From: Burkholderiales bacterium Ga0077543
GTDB taxonomy: Bacteria > Pseudomonadota > Gammaproteobacteria > Burkholderiales > Burkholderiaceae_C
Assembly (NCBI GenBank): GCA_001464055.1
Contig: LNET01000044.1
Span: forward strand, 29,096 to 93,095
Reading direction: 5' to 3'
DNA length: 64,000 nt
Within the stretch, counting starts at the first letter, position 1; every line of letters starts with the position of its first letter. Below, piece by piece: positions 1-8,514 of the stretch. The notes beneath the pieces are model-generated. The model saw only the letters and a program-made list of their open reading frames with translations, searched no databases and was not told the origin of the DNA. The position numbers and the translations under genes are program-made.

Positions 1-350
1 TGGTTTTGCGCCAGCCCGCTGGCGCCCGTGGGGGCCGGCGTGAAGCTCATCTGCAGCGTGTTCAGCCTTGGTGCGTAGTCGATGGTACCGGCGATGTTGT
101 AGCCGCGGTCGGGCGCGGCAAGAAAGCTGCCGCTGTAGGTGTTGCCCACCCGTGTCCAGCTCGCCATGTCGGCCCACAGGCCGCTGATCGAGCCGAAGGT
201 TTCGCCGTGCTCGTCGCGCAGGTTGGCCGGCAACCGGCCGACGCCCACCATTTCCTGGACGGTGAAGACCGTGCCGCCGAAGACCGTCTGGGCCTGGCCG
301 GGCAGGGCAAAGGAAAGACAGGCCGCCAGGGCCAGGAATGAACGCGGCAT
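1..350 (-). CDS. Esterase-like activity of phytase family protein, N-terminal part
   Basis: The gene starts at the ATG at 350 and runs off the left edge of the window, so only about 116 residues are visible. The first 21 residues are a typical Sec signal peptide: MPRS, then a hydrophobic core, then GQAQ. An exported, periplasmic or secreted protein is therefore expected. The mature part contains a glycine-rich GETFGSISGL stretch followed by AAPDRGYN. This pattern resembles the start of the PF13449 'esterase-like activity of phytase' family, whose members are predicted beta-propeller hydrolases. The family call rests on this short N-terminus only, and no catalytic residues are visible. The gene shares its strand with the downstream homoprotocatechuate genes but is separated from them by 91 bp. 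I see no reason to place it in that pathway. Confidence 0.6.
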   Translation of the reverse strand, partial: MPRSFLALAACLSFALPGQAQTVFGGTVFTVQEMVGVGRLPANLRDEHGETFGSISGLWADMASWTRVGNTYSGSFLAAPDRGYNIAGTIDYAPRLNTLQMSFTPAPTGASGLAQN

Positions 351-441
351 GAAAGAGCCTCCGGTGGGTGTGGTTGCCGCCGATGCTGCATCCAGCCGGT
401 GACGAAGCCGTGACAGGCGGGGCCTATGCGGCGGCGGGCCT

Positions 442-1374
442 TCAGCCCTGGCGCGTGCTCAGCAAATTGGCCTTGAAGCGCTCGGGCACCCGTTCGTCGA
501 AGCCCAGCGCGACCCGGCGCACTTCGGGGCTGTCGGTGGGCGCATGGCCCACGCCCAGGGCCGCGGCACGCGGCGGGTCGATGGCCACCACGGTGCCGCT
601 GACGCGGCCGATGCCGGTGATCTCGCAGGCCACCACCTGGCGCGGCTCGACGCTGCGCGAATGGCAGGGGGTGCCCATCAGGATCACGTCGCCGGCCAGC
701 AGGGTGATGTGGCGCGCGATGTCGGCAATGACGTAGTGCGGGCCCCAGATCGTCTCGTCGCCGATGTGCGCTTCCTGCACCACCAGGCCGTCGACGTAGG
801 TGCGCAGTGTCTGCTCGAACAGGTTCACGCCGCGCACGATGCCCGGGCCGATGGGCAGCAGGGTGTCGGCCCCCTTCACGCGCAGCATGCTGCCCTGGTC
901 GGTGTCGCGGAAGTCCTGCAGGCCCATGTCCAGCGCCGGGCAGAAGCCTTCGATGTAGTCCCAGGCCTCGTCGGGCGTGACGTTGCGGCAGGTGCGGCCG
1001 ATGACGAGCGCGTACTCGCCCTCGTAGTTCAGGTACTGGCAGTCGGCCGGCTTCAGGATCTGCCCGCCATGGCCGTTCAATGAGGTGGGCGGCTTGGTGA
1101 AGTAGGTGGGGGTGTCGGTGGGCTTGGGCCGGTTGCGGGTTTCGATGCTGCGCGAGCTGTACGAGATGTGCACCGCGATGATCTTGCTGGGGTTCACCGG
1201 CGGCAGGTAGCAGGCCGTGTCGGCCCGCAGGCTGCGGCCGTCGTCCAGCACCAGGGTGATGTCGTCGCGCATCGTGCCCCAGAAGGCGCTGCCGCCCAGC
1301 AGCACGCGGCGCCGCTCCACGCGCGGGCCGCGCATCACCGCGGGCAATTCCTTCAGCGGAAACTCGAAGTTCAT
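442..1374 (-). CDS. hpaG: FAH-family isomerase/decarboxylase of homoprotocatechuate meta-cleavage
   Basis: This 310-residue protein belongs to the fumarylacetoacetate hydrolase fold. Recognisable parts are the EGEYALVIGR segment (about 118-127), the D-rich ALDMGLQDFRDTD turn and the LLPIGPGIV segment that follow, and the late LAGDVILMGTP segment. In 4-hydroxyphenylacetate degradation this fold isomerises and decarboxylates 5-carboxymethyl-2-hydroxymuconate. Escherichia coli HpaG carries two tandem FAH domains in one chain. Here there is only one catalytic domain, most like the C-terminal half, so this protein may do one of the two reactions or both in turn. The ATG overlaps the stop of hpaD by four bases, which implies translational coupling. 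A generic acylpyruvase role cannot be excluded, but the operon context favours the homoprotocatechuate step. Confidence 0.75.
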   Translation of the reverse strand: MNFEFPLKELPAVMRGPRVERRRVLLGGSAFWGTMRDDITLVLDDGRSLRADTACYLPPVNPSKIIAVHISYSSRSIETRNRPKPTDTPTYFTKPPTSLNGHGGQILKPADCQYLNYEGEYALVIGRTCRNVTPDEAWDYIEGFCPALDMGLQDFRDTDQGSMLRVKGADTLLPIGPGIVRGVNLFEQTLRTYVDGLVVQEAHIGDETIWGPHYVIADIARHITLLAGDVILMGTPCHSRSVEPRQVVACEITGIGRVSGTVVAIDPPRAAALGVGHAPTDSPEVRRVALGFDERVPERFKANLLSTRQG

Positions 1375-2330
1375 GCCGGCTCCTTCTGGCCGCTGGATGC
1401 CGGTTCGGCGGCCCGGGCGGCCGCTGCGGCCTGCCCTGGCCCGGGCCCAGGGGCCTGCGCTTCGGTATGAAACCAGATGTGGATGTTGCCGGTGCCGCGG
1501 GCGTTCTCGTAGGCCGACAGCGGCTCGCCGCGGGCGGTGCAGTCACGGCCGCCCATCGCACCCACCATCTGCAGGTAATGCGCGCCGAAGGCTTCCCAGG
1601 GCAGCTGGCGGTATTCGGCGTCCCAGCGCTCGATCAGCTGGGCGTGCCGGCCTTGCCTGAACAGGTCGATCGCGCCCTTGTCGCTGGCGATGTTCTCGGG
1701 CCGCGAGACATTGCTTTCGTGGAAGATGCGCGGGTGGTTCGGCTTCCAGTCGATGGCGTTGAACTTGTGGCTCAATGCGCCCGATGCCAGCAGCAGCACG
1801 CGCAGCCCGCTGCGGGCGATGGCCTCGCCCACTGCTTCGCCCGACCGGATGAAGTGCTGCCAGTCGCAGTTCTGGCATGAACTGACCGTGACCACGGGCA
1901 GCCCGGCGTGTTCCAGCCTCAGCTGCTTGACCAGGTTGATGGTGGCGTACTGGCGCCCCAGGTCGGGGTGCGAGATGACGCGGTTGTAGCCACCCCGTTC
2001 GCGCGACACGGTTTCCACCAGCCCGGCCAGGCCGGGGTGGCCGCGGTAGTCGTAGGGCACGCCGTGCAGGTACCAGGGCATCTCGTCGGAGATGTAGGTG
2101 CCGCTGTAGCGTTCACCGCCGTCCACCAGGTGGTAGCCGGTGGTGAACCAGTGCGAATCGAAGATCACCAATGCGTCGGGTGCGGCCTGGGCGATCTTCT
2201 GCCGCAGCCGGGCGTAGCCGGCGATCAGGTCGGAGTCCTGTCCGGCGCCTTGCAGCACGCGGAATTCCTCGCACTGCATCAGACCCGGGTGGTGCGACAC
2301 CAGTGCCGCACCGACGATCTTGCCGTTCAT
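1371..2330 (-). CDS. hpaD: 3,4-dihydroxyphenylacetate 2,3-dioxygenase (class III extradiol)
   Basis: HpaD opens the ring of homoprotocatechuate (3,4-dihydroxyphenylacetate) next to its hydroxyls, giving 5-carboxymethyl-2-hydroxymuconate semialdehyde, which HpaE then oxidises. The 319-residue protein has class III (LigB-type) extradiol features. These are an N-terminal VSHHPG segment with candidate iron-ligand histidines, FDSHWF, a central CDWQHF block, and the GALSHKFN block typical of the enzyme's active site. It is longer than the roughly 280-residue E. coli enzyme because of a proline/alanine-rich C-terminal tail after the IHIWFH motif. That tail overlaps the hpaG start by four bases. The gene follows hpaE by 13 bp. 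Substrate specificity is inferred from the hpaE, hpaG and hpaH neighbours. Confidence 0.85.
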   Translation of the reverse strand: MNGKIVGAALVSHHPGLMQCEEFRVLQGAGQDSDLIAGYARLRQKIAQAAPDALVIFDSHWFTTGYHLVDGGERYSGTYISDEMPWYLHGVPYDYRGHPGLAGLVETVSRERGGYNRVISHPDLGRQYATINLVKQLRLEHAGLPVVTVSSCQNCDWQHFIRSGEAVGEAIARSGLRVLLLASGALSHKFNAIDWKPNHPRIFHESNVSRPENIASDKGAIDLFRQGRHAQLIERWDAEYRQLPWEAFGAHYLQMVGAMGGRDCTARGEPLSAYENARGTGNIHIWFHTEAQAPGPGPGQAAAAARAAEPASSGQKEPA

Positions 2331-2343
2331 GGGGTTTGTCCTT

Positions 2344-3819
2344 TCATCGGTGGCTGAAGCTGGCCCGGAAGGGCTTCTTCGGCAGCACCACGTCTTTCAC
2401 GTCGCAGAAGAATTCGAAGCTCCAGTCGCCGCCTTCGCGCCCGATGCCGCTGCGCTTGATGCCACCGAAGGGAGCCTCCAGGTCGCGGATGCCGAAGCTG
2501 TTGACCCAGATGAAGCCCGTGCGCACGCGTTCGGCCAGTGCCGCGGCGTGCCCGGTTTCGCCGTAGCAGACGCCGCCCAGGCCGTAGTCGGTGCCATTGG
2601 CCAGGGCCACGGCCTCGTCGTCGCTGGTGAAGGTCTGCAGCGTCAGCACCGGGCCGAAGACCTCGTTCTGCACGATCTCGTCGTCCTGCTTCAGCCCGGT
2701 CAGCAGGGTGGGCTGCACGTATTGCGCGCCGAAGGGGTGCGGCCCGCCGCCCCACAGCAGCTGCGCGCCGCCGGCCACGGCCCGCTGGATGTAGCCCAGC
2801 ACCCGCTCGACCTGGCGCGGGTGGATGATCGGCCCGACCTCGGTGGCTTCGTTGCGCGGGTCGCCCACCGTCAGGCCAGCGACGACCGCGCGCATCGCGG
2901 TGACGAAGCGTTCGGCCACGCGTTCGTGCACCAGCAGGCGCGTGCCCGCCAGGCACACCTGGCCGGCGTTGCGGTACATCAGCGCGCCGGTGGCCGCGGC
3001 GGCTTCGATGTCGGCATCTTCGAGCACGATGAACGGGCTCTTGCCACCGAGTTCCAGGCTGCACGGCACCAGGTTGGCCCCCGCCGCCTGGGCGATGAGC
3101 CTGGCGGTCGGCACGCTGCCAGTGAAGGACACGCGGGCAATGCGCGGGTCGGCCACCAGCTGCGCGCCGGTGGTCGCACCCGTACCCTGCACGACATTGA
3201 ACACCCCCGGCGGCAGCCCCGCCGCATGCGCGGCATCGGCCAGCAAGGAGCAAGTCAAAGGCGCCCATTCCGGTGGCTTCAGCACGCAGGTGTTGCCGGC
3301 CGCCAGGGCCGGGCCCAGCTTCCAGGTCGACAACATCAGCGGCGCGTTCCAGGGCGTGATGATCACCACCACGCCCGCCGGGTCGTGCCTGACGCGGTGC
3401 AGCGCCTGTTCGGTGTCGATGGGCCGGTGCTGCAGGCCGAGCGCATGCTGCGCGAACCAGCGGATGTTCAGCACCGCACGCGGCACCACGCCATGCCGCA
3501 TGCGCGACAGCAGCACGCCCGCGTCGTTGCTTTCCAGCGTGCAGAAGGCTTCGGCGCGCCGGCCGATCTCGTCGGCAAAGCGGTTCAGCAGCGGCTGGCG
3601 CTCGGCCGCCGTCAGCGCCGCCCAGGCCGGGAAGGCGCGCTGGGCCGCGGCGATGGCGGCATTCACATGCTCGGGCCCGCCCTCGGCCACCTGGCCCAGC
3701 AGGCGCTGGTCGATCGGGCTGAACAGCTCGAAGCGGCGCGTGCAGGCCACGCGCTGGCCGTCGATGTAGTGGTCGGGCGAAACCGCCACGCCCGCCACCT
3801 GCAGCAGGGCGGATGTCAT
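2344..3819 (-). CDS. hpaE: 5-carboxymethyl-2-hydroxymuconate semialdehyde dehydrogenase
   Basis: This is a 491-residue NAD-dependent aldehyde dehydrogenase of full family length. It shows the cofactor segment TPWNAPLML, the FTGSVPTARL Rossmann turn, the general base Glu in ELGGKSPF and the catalytic Cys in NAGQVCLAGTR. The C-terminal FGGIKRSGIGREGGDWSFEF signature is typical of HpaE/HpcC and related hydroxymuconic semialdehyde dehydrogenases. It should oxidise the HpaD product to 5-carboxymethyl-2-hydroxymuconate in the cytoplasm. The start at 3819 lies one base after the stop of the preceding Bug receptor, so the two are cotranscribed. Other aldehydes are possible, but the gene order hpaE-hpaD-hpaG makes this assignment strong. 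Confidence 0.85.
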   Translation of the reverse strand: MTSALLQVAGVAVSPDHYIDGQRVACTRRFELFSPIDQRLLGQVAEGGPEHVNAAIAAAQRAFPAWAALTAAERQPLLNRFADEIGRRAEAFCTLESNDAGVLLSRMRHGVVPRAVLNIRWFAQHALGLQHRPIDTEQALHRVRHDPAGVVVIITPWNAPLMLSTWKLGPALAAGNTCVLKPPEWAPLTCSLLADAAHAAGLPPGVFNVVQGTGATTGAQLVADPRIARVSFTGSVPTARLIAQAAGANLVPCSLELGGKSPFIVLEDADIEAAAATGALMYRNAGQVCLAGTRLLVHERVAERFVTAMRAVVAGLTVGDPRNEATEVGPIIHPRQVERVLGYIQRAVAGGAQLLWGGGPHPFGAQYVQPTLLTGLKQDDEIVQNEVFGPVLTLQTFTSDDEAVALANGTDYGLGGVCYGETGHAAALAERVRTGFIWVNSFGIRDLEAPFGGIKRSGIGREGGDWSFEFFCDVKDVVLPKKPFRASFSHR

Positions 3820-3820
3820 C

Positions 3821-4807
3821 TCAGGAATCGGCCGTGAACCCGATGGTCTTGACCAGCGGCGCCCAGCGCTCGGTGTCGCGCTTGAGCAGCGCGGCCAGCT
3901 CGGTGGGCGTGGACGGCTTGGCTTCCAGACCCATCAGCGCCAGCGCGTCGACCACGTCGGGCGCGGTCAGGGCGTTGCGGATGGCCGCACTGGCGCGGGC
4001 CAGCGCATCGGCAGGCACGTTGGCCGGCATGAAGAAGCCGAACCATTCCTCGAACACGATGTCCTTGAAGCCCTGCTCGGCATAGGTGGGCACCGTCGGC
4101 GCAAAGCGGTTGCGCGTGGGGCCCGAGGTCGCCAGCAGCCGCGCCCGGCCGGTGGGCAGGTGCTGCAGGAACTCGCCCACCGGCCCCGAGACCGAGGCCA
4201 CCTGCCCACCCATCATGTCGACGATGGCCGGCTGGGTGCCCCGGTAGGGCACGTGCTTGAAGTCGATGCCGGCGGCGCGGCCGAAGAGTTCGGCCACGAA
4301 GTGCGGCACCGAACCGGCGGCCGGGCTGCCGAAGTTCGCGTCCTTCGGGTTGGCCTTGCACCAGGCGATGAAGTCGGCCAGGTTCTTCACCGAGGCCGGC
4401 ACCATGGGCCCGACGCCGAAGCCGAAGTCGAAGCGCACGGCCTGCGACACGGGCTGGAAGTCCGCCACCGGGTCGTAGGGCAGCTTCTTGTAGGTGTGCG
4501 GGTAGATGCCCAGCATCGACATCGGCGTCACCAGCAGGGTCAGGCCGTCGGCCGGCGATGTCTTCAGGCCCGACAGCGCGATCTGCCCGCCAGCGCCGGT
4601 GCGGTTTTCCACCACCACGCTCTTGGCCAGCACGTCGCGCAGCTTGTCGGCCACGCGTCGCGCGGTGGTGTCGACCGTGCCGCCGGCGGCAAAGCCGGCC
4701 AGGATGCGGGCGGTCTCCGGCAGGGCCTGCGCATGGGCCAGCGGGTGGGCCAGCACGATGCCGGCGGCGGAAGAAGCGATGATGAATTGACGTCTTTGCA
4801 TGTCCAT
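3821..4807 (-). CDS. Bug-family TTT solute receptor
   Basis: The protein is 328 residues from the ATG at 4807; an in-frame ATG two codons later (4801) is an alternative start. An RRQFI motif followed by a hydrophobic segment and AHAQA marks a signal peptide, possibly Tat-like. The mature chain has the Bug/TctC pattern: GFAAGGTVDTTAR near the N-terminus, VVVENRTGAGGQI, then FKHVPYRGTQPA. Bug proteins are periplasmic carboxylate-binding receptors of tripartite tricarboxylate transporters. No TctA or TctB membrane subunit is present nearby, as is usual for Burkholderiales, so it must use a distant permease or act in sensing. Its position between hpaE and an FAD-linked oxidase suggests an aromatic or hydroxy acid ligand, but the ligand is not visible in the sequence. 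Confidence 0.85.
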   Translation of the reverse strand: MDMQRRQFIIASSAAGIVLAHPLAHAQALPETARILAGFAAGGTVDTTARRVADKLRDVLAKSVVVENRTGAGGQIALSGLKTSPADGLTLLVTPMSMLGIYPHTYKKLPYDPVADFQPVSQAVRFDFGFGVGPMVPASVKNLADFIAWCKANPKDANFGSPAAGSVPHFVAELFGRAAGIDFKHVPYRGTQPAIVDMMGGQVASVSGPVGEFLQHLPTGRARLLATSGPTRNRFAPTVPTYAEQGFKDIVFEEWFGFFMPANVPADALARASAAIRNALTAPDVVDALALMGLEAKPSTPTELAALLKRDTERWAPLVKTIGFTADS

Positions 4808-4836
4808 GTCTCCAAGGTCTCGGGGTGGGTCGTTGT

Positions 4837-6246
4837 TCAGTCCGGCCCGAGCAGCTTGCCCGGGTTCATCAGGTTCCGCGGGTCGAATGCCCGCTTCACG
4901 GTCTGCATCAGCCGCCGTTCGACAGCGGTCTTGTAGCGGGCGGCCTCGTCGCGCCGCAGCACGCCCAGGCCATGTTCGGCCGAGATCGAGCCGCCGACAG
5001 CATGCACGGCGTCGTGGACCAGGCGGTTCAGCGGGGCTTCCAGCGCGTAGAACTCGGCCCGGCCCATGCCCGCCAGCGGGGGCGACAGGTTGTAGTGCAG
5101 GTTGCCGTCGCCCAGGTGGCCGAAGACCACGAGACGCAGCGCCGGAAAGTGCCGTTCGACTGCAGCGGCGGTGGCAGCGATGAAGGCCGGGATGCGCGCG
5201 ATCGGCAAGGCGATGTCGTGCTTGATCGCCGGCCCTTCGGCGGCCTGCGATTCGGAGATGTCCTCGCGCAGCGCCCACAGGCTGCGGAACTGCGCCAGGC
5301 TGGCCGACAGCGCAGCGTCGCTGGCGTGGCCGGCGTCCAGCGCAGCTTCCAGCAGGCCTTCGATGGTCGTGGTGGCGGCGGCTTCGCCCTGGGCGCTGCT
5401 CACTTCCAGCAGCACGTACCAGGGCGCTTCGTCGGCCAGCGGGCGCCGGGCCGCAGGCACGTGCTGCAGCACCAGGTGCAGGCAGGTCTGGCTGATCAGC
5501 TCGAACGCCGTCAACTCGGCCGCCAGCCGCTGCTGGGCCAGCGCCAGCAGGGCCAGTGCTGCGGCCGGTGACGGCACGGCCACCCACGCGACCACCTGCG
5601 CTGCAGGCCGCGGAAACAGCTTGAGCACCGCCGCGGTGATGACGCCCAGCGTGCCTTCGCTGCCGATGAACAGGTCGCGCAGGTCGTAGCCGCTGTTGTC
5701 CTTGCGCAGCTCGCGCAGGCCGTTCCAGACCTGCCCGTCGGCGGTAACGACTTCCAGCCCCAGGCACAGTTCACGCGCATTGCCATAACGCAGCACCTGC
5801 ACGCCGCCGGCGTTGGTGGCCAGGTTGCCGCCGATGGTGCAGCTGCCCTGCGCCGCCAGGCTCAGCGGGAACAGGCGCTGGGCCTCGCGTGCGGCGTCCT
5901 GCACCTGCTGCAGCGTGACGCCGGCTTCGGCGGTCAGGGTGTGGCCCACCGGGTCGAGTGCGCGGATGCGCTGCAGCCGGGCGGTGGACAGCACCAGGTT
6001 GCGCCCTTCGCTGGCCGGCGTGGCGCCGCCGGAAAGCCCGGTGTTGCCGCCCTGCGGCACCACCGCCACGCCCTGGGCGCTGCACCAGCGCAGCACGGCG
6101 GCCACGCCCTCGGTGGTGTCGGGCTGGGCCACGGCCAGGGCCTGACCGGTCCACTTGCCGCGCCAGTCCGTCAGGAAGGGCGCCATCGCGTCGGGCGCGA
6201 CGAGCAAGCGCCCGGCGAAGCTGGCGCGCAATGCAGGCAGGTCCAT
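4837..6246 (-). CDS. FAD-linked oxidase, D-2-hydroxyacid dehydrogenase/GlcD type
   Basis: This 469-residue flavoprotein has an N-terminal PCMH/VAO FAD-binding domain: VVPQGGNTGLSGG at about 63-75, then SCTIGGNLATNAGG and IGSEGTLGVIT. Its C-terminal FAD-oxidase domain ends with FGHLGDGNLHYN (a metal and substrate loop), ISAEHGLG and the closing NLMNPGKLL. This is the arrangement of D-lactate dehydrogenases, GlcD and D-2-hydroxyglutarate dehydrogenases. I chose the ATG at 6246 because the longer reading adds 40 arginine-rich, non-homologous residues. It lies 29 bp upstream of the Bug receptor in the same direction. A likely role is oxidation of a D-2-hydroxy acid imported or produced by this cluster; the exact substrate is unknown. 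Confidence 0.8.
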   Translation of the reverse strand: MDLPALRASFAGRLLVAPDAMAPFLTDWRGKWTGQALAVAQPDTTEGVAAVLRWCSAQGVAVVPQGGNTGLSGGATPASEGRNLVLSTARLQRIRALDPVGHTLTAEAGVTLQQVQDAAREAQRLFPLSLAAQGSCTIGGNLATNAGGVQVLRYGNARELCLGLEVVTADGQVWNGLRELRKDNSGYDLRDLFIGSEGTLGVITAAVLKLFPRPAAQVVAWVAVPSPAAALALLALAQQRLAAELTAFELISQTCLHLVLQHVPAARRPLADEAPWYVLLEVSSAQGEAAATTTIEGLLEAALDAGHASDAALSASLAQFRSLWALREDISESQAAEGPAIKHDIALPIARIPAFIAATAAAVERHFPALRLVVFGHLGDGNLHYNLSPPLAGMGRAEFYALEAPLNRLVHDAVHAVGGSISAEHGLGVLRRDEAARYKTAVERRLMQTVKRAFDPRNLMNPGKLLGPD

Positions 6247-6292
6247 CTTCGGGCAATGCAGCGTTCGGCGCGCGGTGTGCGGGGCGCGCTGC

Positions 6293-7273
6293 TCAGTTGG
6301 TCTTCTTGGCGCGTTCGGCCGCCAGGCGCTTCTCGGCGCCGGCCTGCAGGGCGTCCAGCTGCTCACGAAAGCCCTTCGGGTCGACCAGGGGGTGCGGGTC
6401 GCCGGGCTTGCGGCCCTTGATCAGCTCCTTGGCCTCGGTCAGCCCGTTGGAAAAGGCGTGCGTGGTGAGATGCGTGGTCACCGGGTCGCTGCCGTCTTCG
6501 GTGAGCTTGCGGATGCGCTGCAGGCTGGCGATGAAGGCTTCCACCTGTTCGGGCCCCTTGATGGCGTTGAGCCCCAGGCCGCCCACCGTGAAGGCGCGAT
6601 GGCGGCGCCCGCCGTCGAAAGCGTCGAAGGCGAAGGAGGCCGTGCCCATGGTGTGGCCGGGGGTCTCGAAAGCCTGCAGCTTCACGTCACCGACCTGCAG
6701 CACCTGGGCGTCGGCCAGCACCATGTCCTTGTCGATCATGGCCCATTCGTTGGGGCGGCCGACGGTCTGCGCCGCGGCTTCGGCCGCTTCGCGCCAGCCC
6801 TCGGCCGTCATCGCGAAGCGCGCCTGCGGCAAGGCGGCCTTCAGGCGTGCGGCGCCGCCGGCGTGGTCGAAGTGGCCGTGGGTGATGACGACCTGGCGGA
6901 TGTCCTTCGGGTCGAAGCCGAGCTGGCGGATATGGTCCAGCATCGGTTCGGTGAAGGGGCCGTACAGGGTGTCGATCAGCACATGGCCCTTGGGCGAGGT
7001 GATGAGCCAGGCTGAAACCCAGCAGATGCCCACGTAGTGCACGTTGTCGAAAGCCTTGTAGGGCTCGATCTTCTGCAGCGCCGCGTTCTGCAGGAAGCGC
7101 CCCAGGTCGGGCGGCATGCGGCCGGTGTCGCCGAAGGTCTTGAACAGGGCGGCAATCGGCGCCGATTCGCAGCGCGTGGTCAGCGGGTCCTGCGCAGCGG
7201 CGTGGCCACCAGCCAGGGCGAGCAAGGCCGTGCACAGCGTGCTGGCGAACAGATGGCGGGGCTGTTGGGGCAT
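6293..7273 (-). CDS. Exported MBL-fold metallohydrolase, subclass B3-like
   Basis: The 326-residue chain from the ATG at 7273 begins with a signal peptide ending HAAAQ. The metal-binding set is visible: THGHFDHAGG (the HxHxDH motif), PGHTMGTASF further on, and a late TTHLTTHAF histidine. This is a complete dinuclear zinc site of the glyoxalase II/metallo-beta-lactamase fold, closest in layout to subclass B3-like enzymes. Such exported proteins can be lactonases, beta-lactamases or hydrolases of unknown substrate, and resistance should not be assumed. It is the first gene of the minus-strand run and is divergent from the LysR gene, with 168 bp between the two start codons. Confidence 0.75.
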   Translation of the reverse strand: MPQQPRHLFASTLCTALLALAGGHAAAQDPLTTRCESAPIAALFKTFGDTGRMPPDLGRFLQNAALQKIEPYKAFDNVHYVGICWVSAWLITSPKGHVLIDTLYGPFTEPMLDHIRQLGFDPKDIRQVVITHGHFDHAGGAARLKAALPQARFAMTAEGWREAAEAAAQTVGRPNEWAMIDKDMVLADAQVLQVGDVKLQAFETPGHTMGTASFAFDAFDGGRRHRAFTVGGLGLNAIKGPEQVEAFIASLQRIRKLTEDGSDPVTTHLTTHAFSNGLTEAKELIKGRKPGDPHPLVDPKGFREQLDALQAGAEKRLAAERAKKTN

Positions 7274-7417
7274 GGCGGGTCTCCTGTGGGGCATGGCGCT
7301 TCCGCGAGCGCGGTCGAACGGCTTGCCTTGGGCGCGGCCGGCTGGCGCGTTCAGAGATGAGGGCGCAGTGTCGGGGCCGGTGCCGACCCCCACAACCAAT
7401 GCTTCCAGGGATTTTCA

Positions 7418-7430
7418 CAAGCGCTGCTTG
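7418..7430. promoter_or_regulatory. Candidate LysR operator next to a leaderless-looking start
   Basis: A perfect inverted repeat, CAAGC-GCT-GCTTG, sits 11 bp before the LysR start codon. It is immediately followed by GATAAT, which matches a -10 box. Counting seven bases from that box puts the transcription start at or next to the ATG at 7442, and no Shine-Dalgarno is visible, so this mRNA may be leaderless. The palindrome also lies in the divergent gap before the MBL-fold gene, where a LysR protein would normally bind. The -35 region is poor. The site is inferred from sequence only. Confidence 0.35.
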
Positions 7431-7441
7431 ATAATGCGGCC

Positions 7442-8362
7442 ATGCCCCTGACCCGCTTCACCCTGCGCCAGATCGAGGCCTTCATCGCCGTGGCCGAGGT
7501 GCACAGCTTCACCGTGGCCGCCTCGCGCCTGGGGCTCACCGCGCAGGCGGTGAGCCAGCTGGTGGCCGAGCTCGAAGCCGTGCTGGGATTCCGCCTGTTC
7601 GACCGCACCACGCGCCGGGTGGCGCTGTCCAGCGCCGGCCGCGACTTTCTCGGTTCCGCCGCCACGCTGCTGCGCCATGTGCACGCCGCCGACAGCGCGG
7701 CCGACGACGTGCGCAACCGGGCCTCGGGCGTGGTGCGGGTGGGTGCACCGCTGGTGCTGGCGTCGATTGCGCTGCCGGCTGCCATCCGTGACTACCAGAA
7801 GCACCGTCCCAAGGTGGTGGTGCGGGTGCGCGACGTGCCGGTCGACCAGCTGGTCGACCGGGTGGCCGACGGCGATGTCGACCTGTCGATCGGGCCCGAC
7901 CGCGCCTGCGGCCATACCGTCACCGCGACACCGCTGTTCGACAGCGCCTGGGTGCTGTGGTGCGCGCCCGGCCACGCGCTGGCGCGGCGGCGTCGCGCCA
8001 TCAAGTGGTCCGAACTGGCCGGCGTGGCCATCGTCGCGGCCGGCCGCGACCATGAACACAGCGTGGCGCAGATGCACCACGAAACCCCCGCCGGCACCCG
8101 CGTCACGCCAGTGGACGTGGTGGACAACATCTCCACGGCCATGGGCATTGCCGCCCAGGGGCTGGCGGTGACGCTGGCGCCGGCCTACGTGGGCGTGCTG
8201 GCGCGTTCCTTCGGCCTGAGCATGCGCCGCGTGGTGGCGCCGGAATCGATGCGCACGGTGTGCCTGTATGCGCCCGCCGTGCGCACCATGTCGCCGGCCG
8301 CCGAGGGCTTCGGCGAATTCCTGGCCGGCTGGATCAAGACCTGGCAGGCCTCGTCGCCTTGA
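7442..8362 (+). CDS. LysR-family transcriptional regulator
   Basis: The 306-residue protein has a standard LysR N-terminal winged helix-turn-helix (residues 6-65): RQIEAFIAVAEVHSF, then AVSQLVAELEAVLGFRLFDRT. A type 2 periplasmic-binding effector domain follows. It is divergent from the minus-strand MBL/FAD-oxidase/Bug/hpaEDG genes and is followed 152 bp later by hpaH on its own strand, so it most likely controls both arms in response to a pathway acid. See the palindromic site at 7418-7430. No proven effector can be named from the sequence. Confidence 0.85.
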   Translation: MPLTRFTLRQIEAFIAVAEVHSFTVAASRLGLTAQAVSQLVAELEAVLGFRLFDRTTRRVALSSAGRDFLGSAATLLRHVHAADSAADDVRNRASGVVRVGAPLVLASIALPAAIRDYQKHRPKVVVRVRDVPVDQLVDRVADGDVDLSIGPDRACGHTVTATPLFDSAWVLWCAPGHALARRRRAIKWSELAGVAIVAAGRDHEHSVAQMHHETPAGTRVTPVDVVDNISTAMGIAAQGLAVTLAPAYVGVLARSFGLSMRRVVAPESMRTVCLYAPAVRTMSPAAEGFGEFLAGWIKTWQASSP

Positions 8363-8399
8363 ACTGGCACCGCGGGGCTGGCACCGCAGCACGCAGCGC

Positions 8400-8421
8400 T
8401 TTATCAATCGTTGCTTGAAAG
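8400..8421. promoter_or_regulatory. Possible second LysR-type site upstream of hpaH
   Basis: The stretch TTATCAATCGTTGCTTGAAA carries TCAA and TTGA half-sites. Read on the minus strand it partly matches the palindrome region before the LysR gene: both contain the elements TTTCA, AAGC and TTGATAA in the same order. It ends about 95 bp before the hpaH start, a plausible activator position. The match is imperfect, so this is a weak call. Confidence 0.25.
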
Positions 8422-8514
8422 CAGCTGGCAATCGCTTGCTTGTGCCCGGCTCCGGCCCTGCCCACACTTCCGCGCACCGAAGGCGCAGGCGACGCCGGCA
8501 AACCAGGGCCCCCG

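Noticed and set aside
62..441. A C-terminal extension reading through from the FAH gene region on the minus strand
   Set aside because: It is out of frame with both real genes, and the signal peptide at 350 marks the start of the next gene.
2320..3837. A 505-codon open frame opposite hpaE
   Set aside because: It is rich in Arg, His, Ala and Gly with no domain, as expected of the antisense frame of a GC-rich gene. hpaE on the other strand has full aldehyde dehydrogenase motifs.
4808..5767. An N-terminal extension of the Bug receptor to 648 residues
   Set aside because: The added part is a shadow of the FAD-linked oxidase in another frame. The signal peptide starts at the ATG at 4807.
6293..7273. 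Carbapenemase-type antibiotic resistance gene
   Set aside because: The zinc motif is shared by many MBL-fold hydrolases. The catabolic operon context gives no support for beta-lactamase function.
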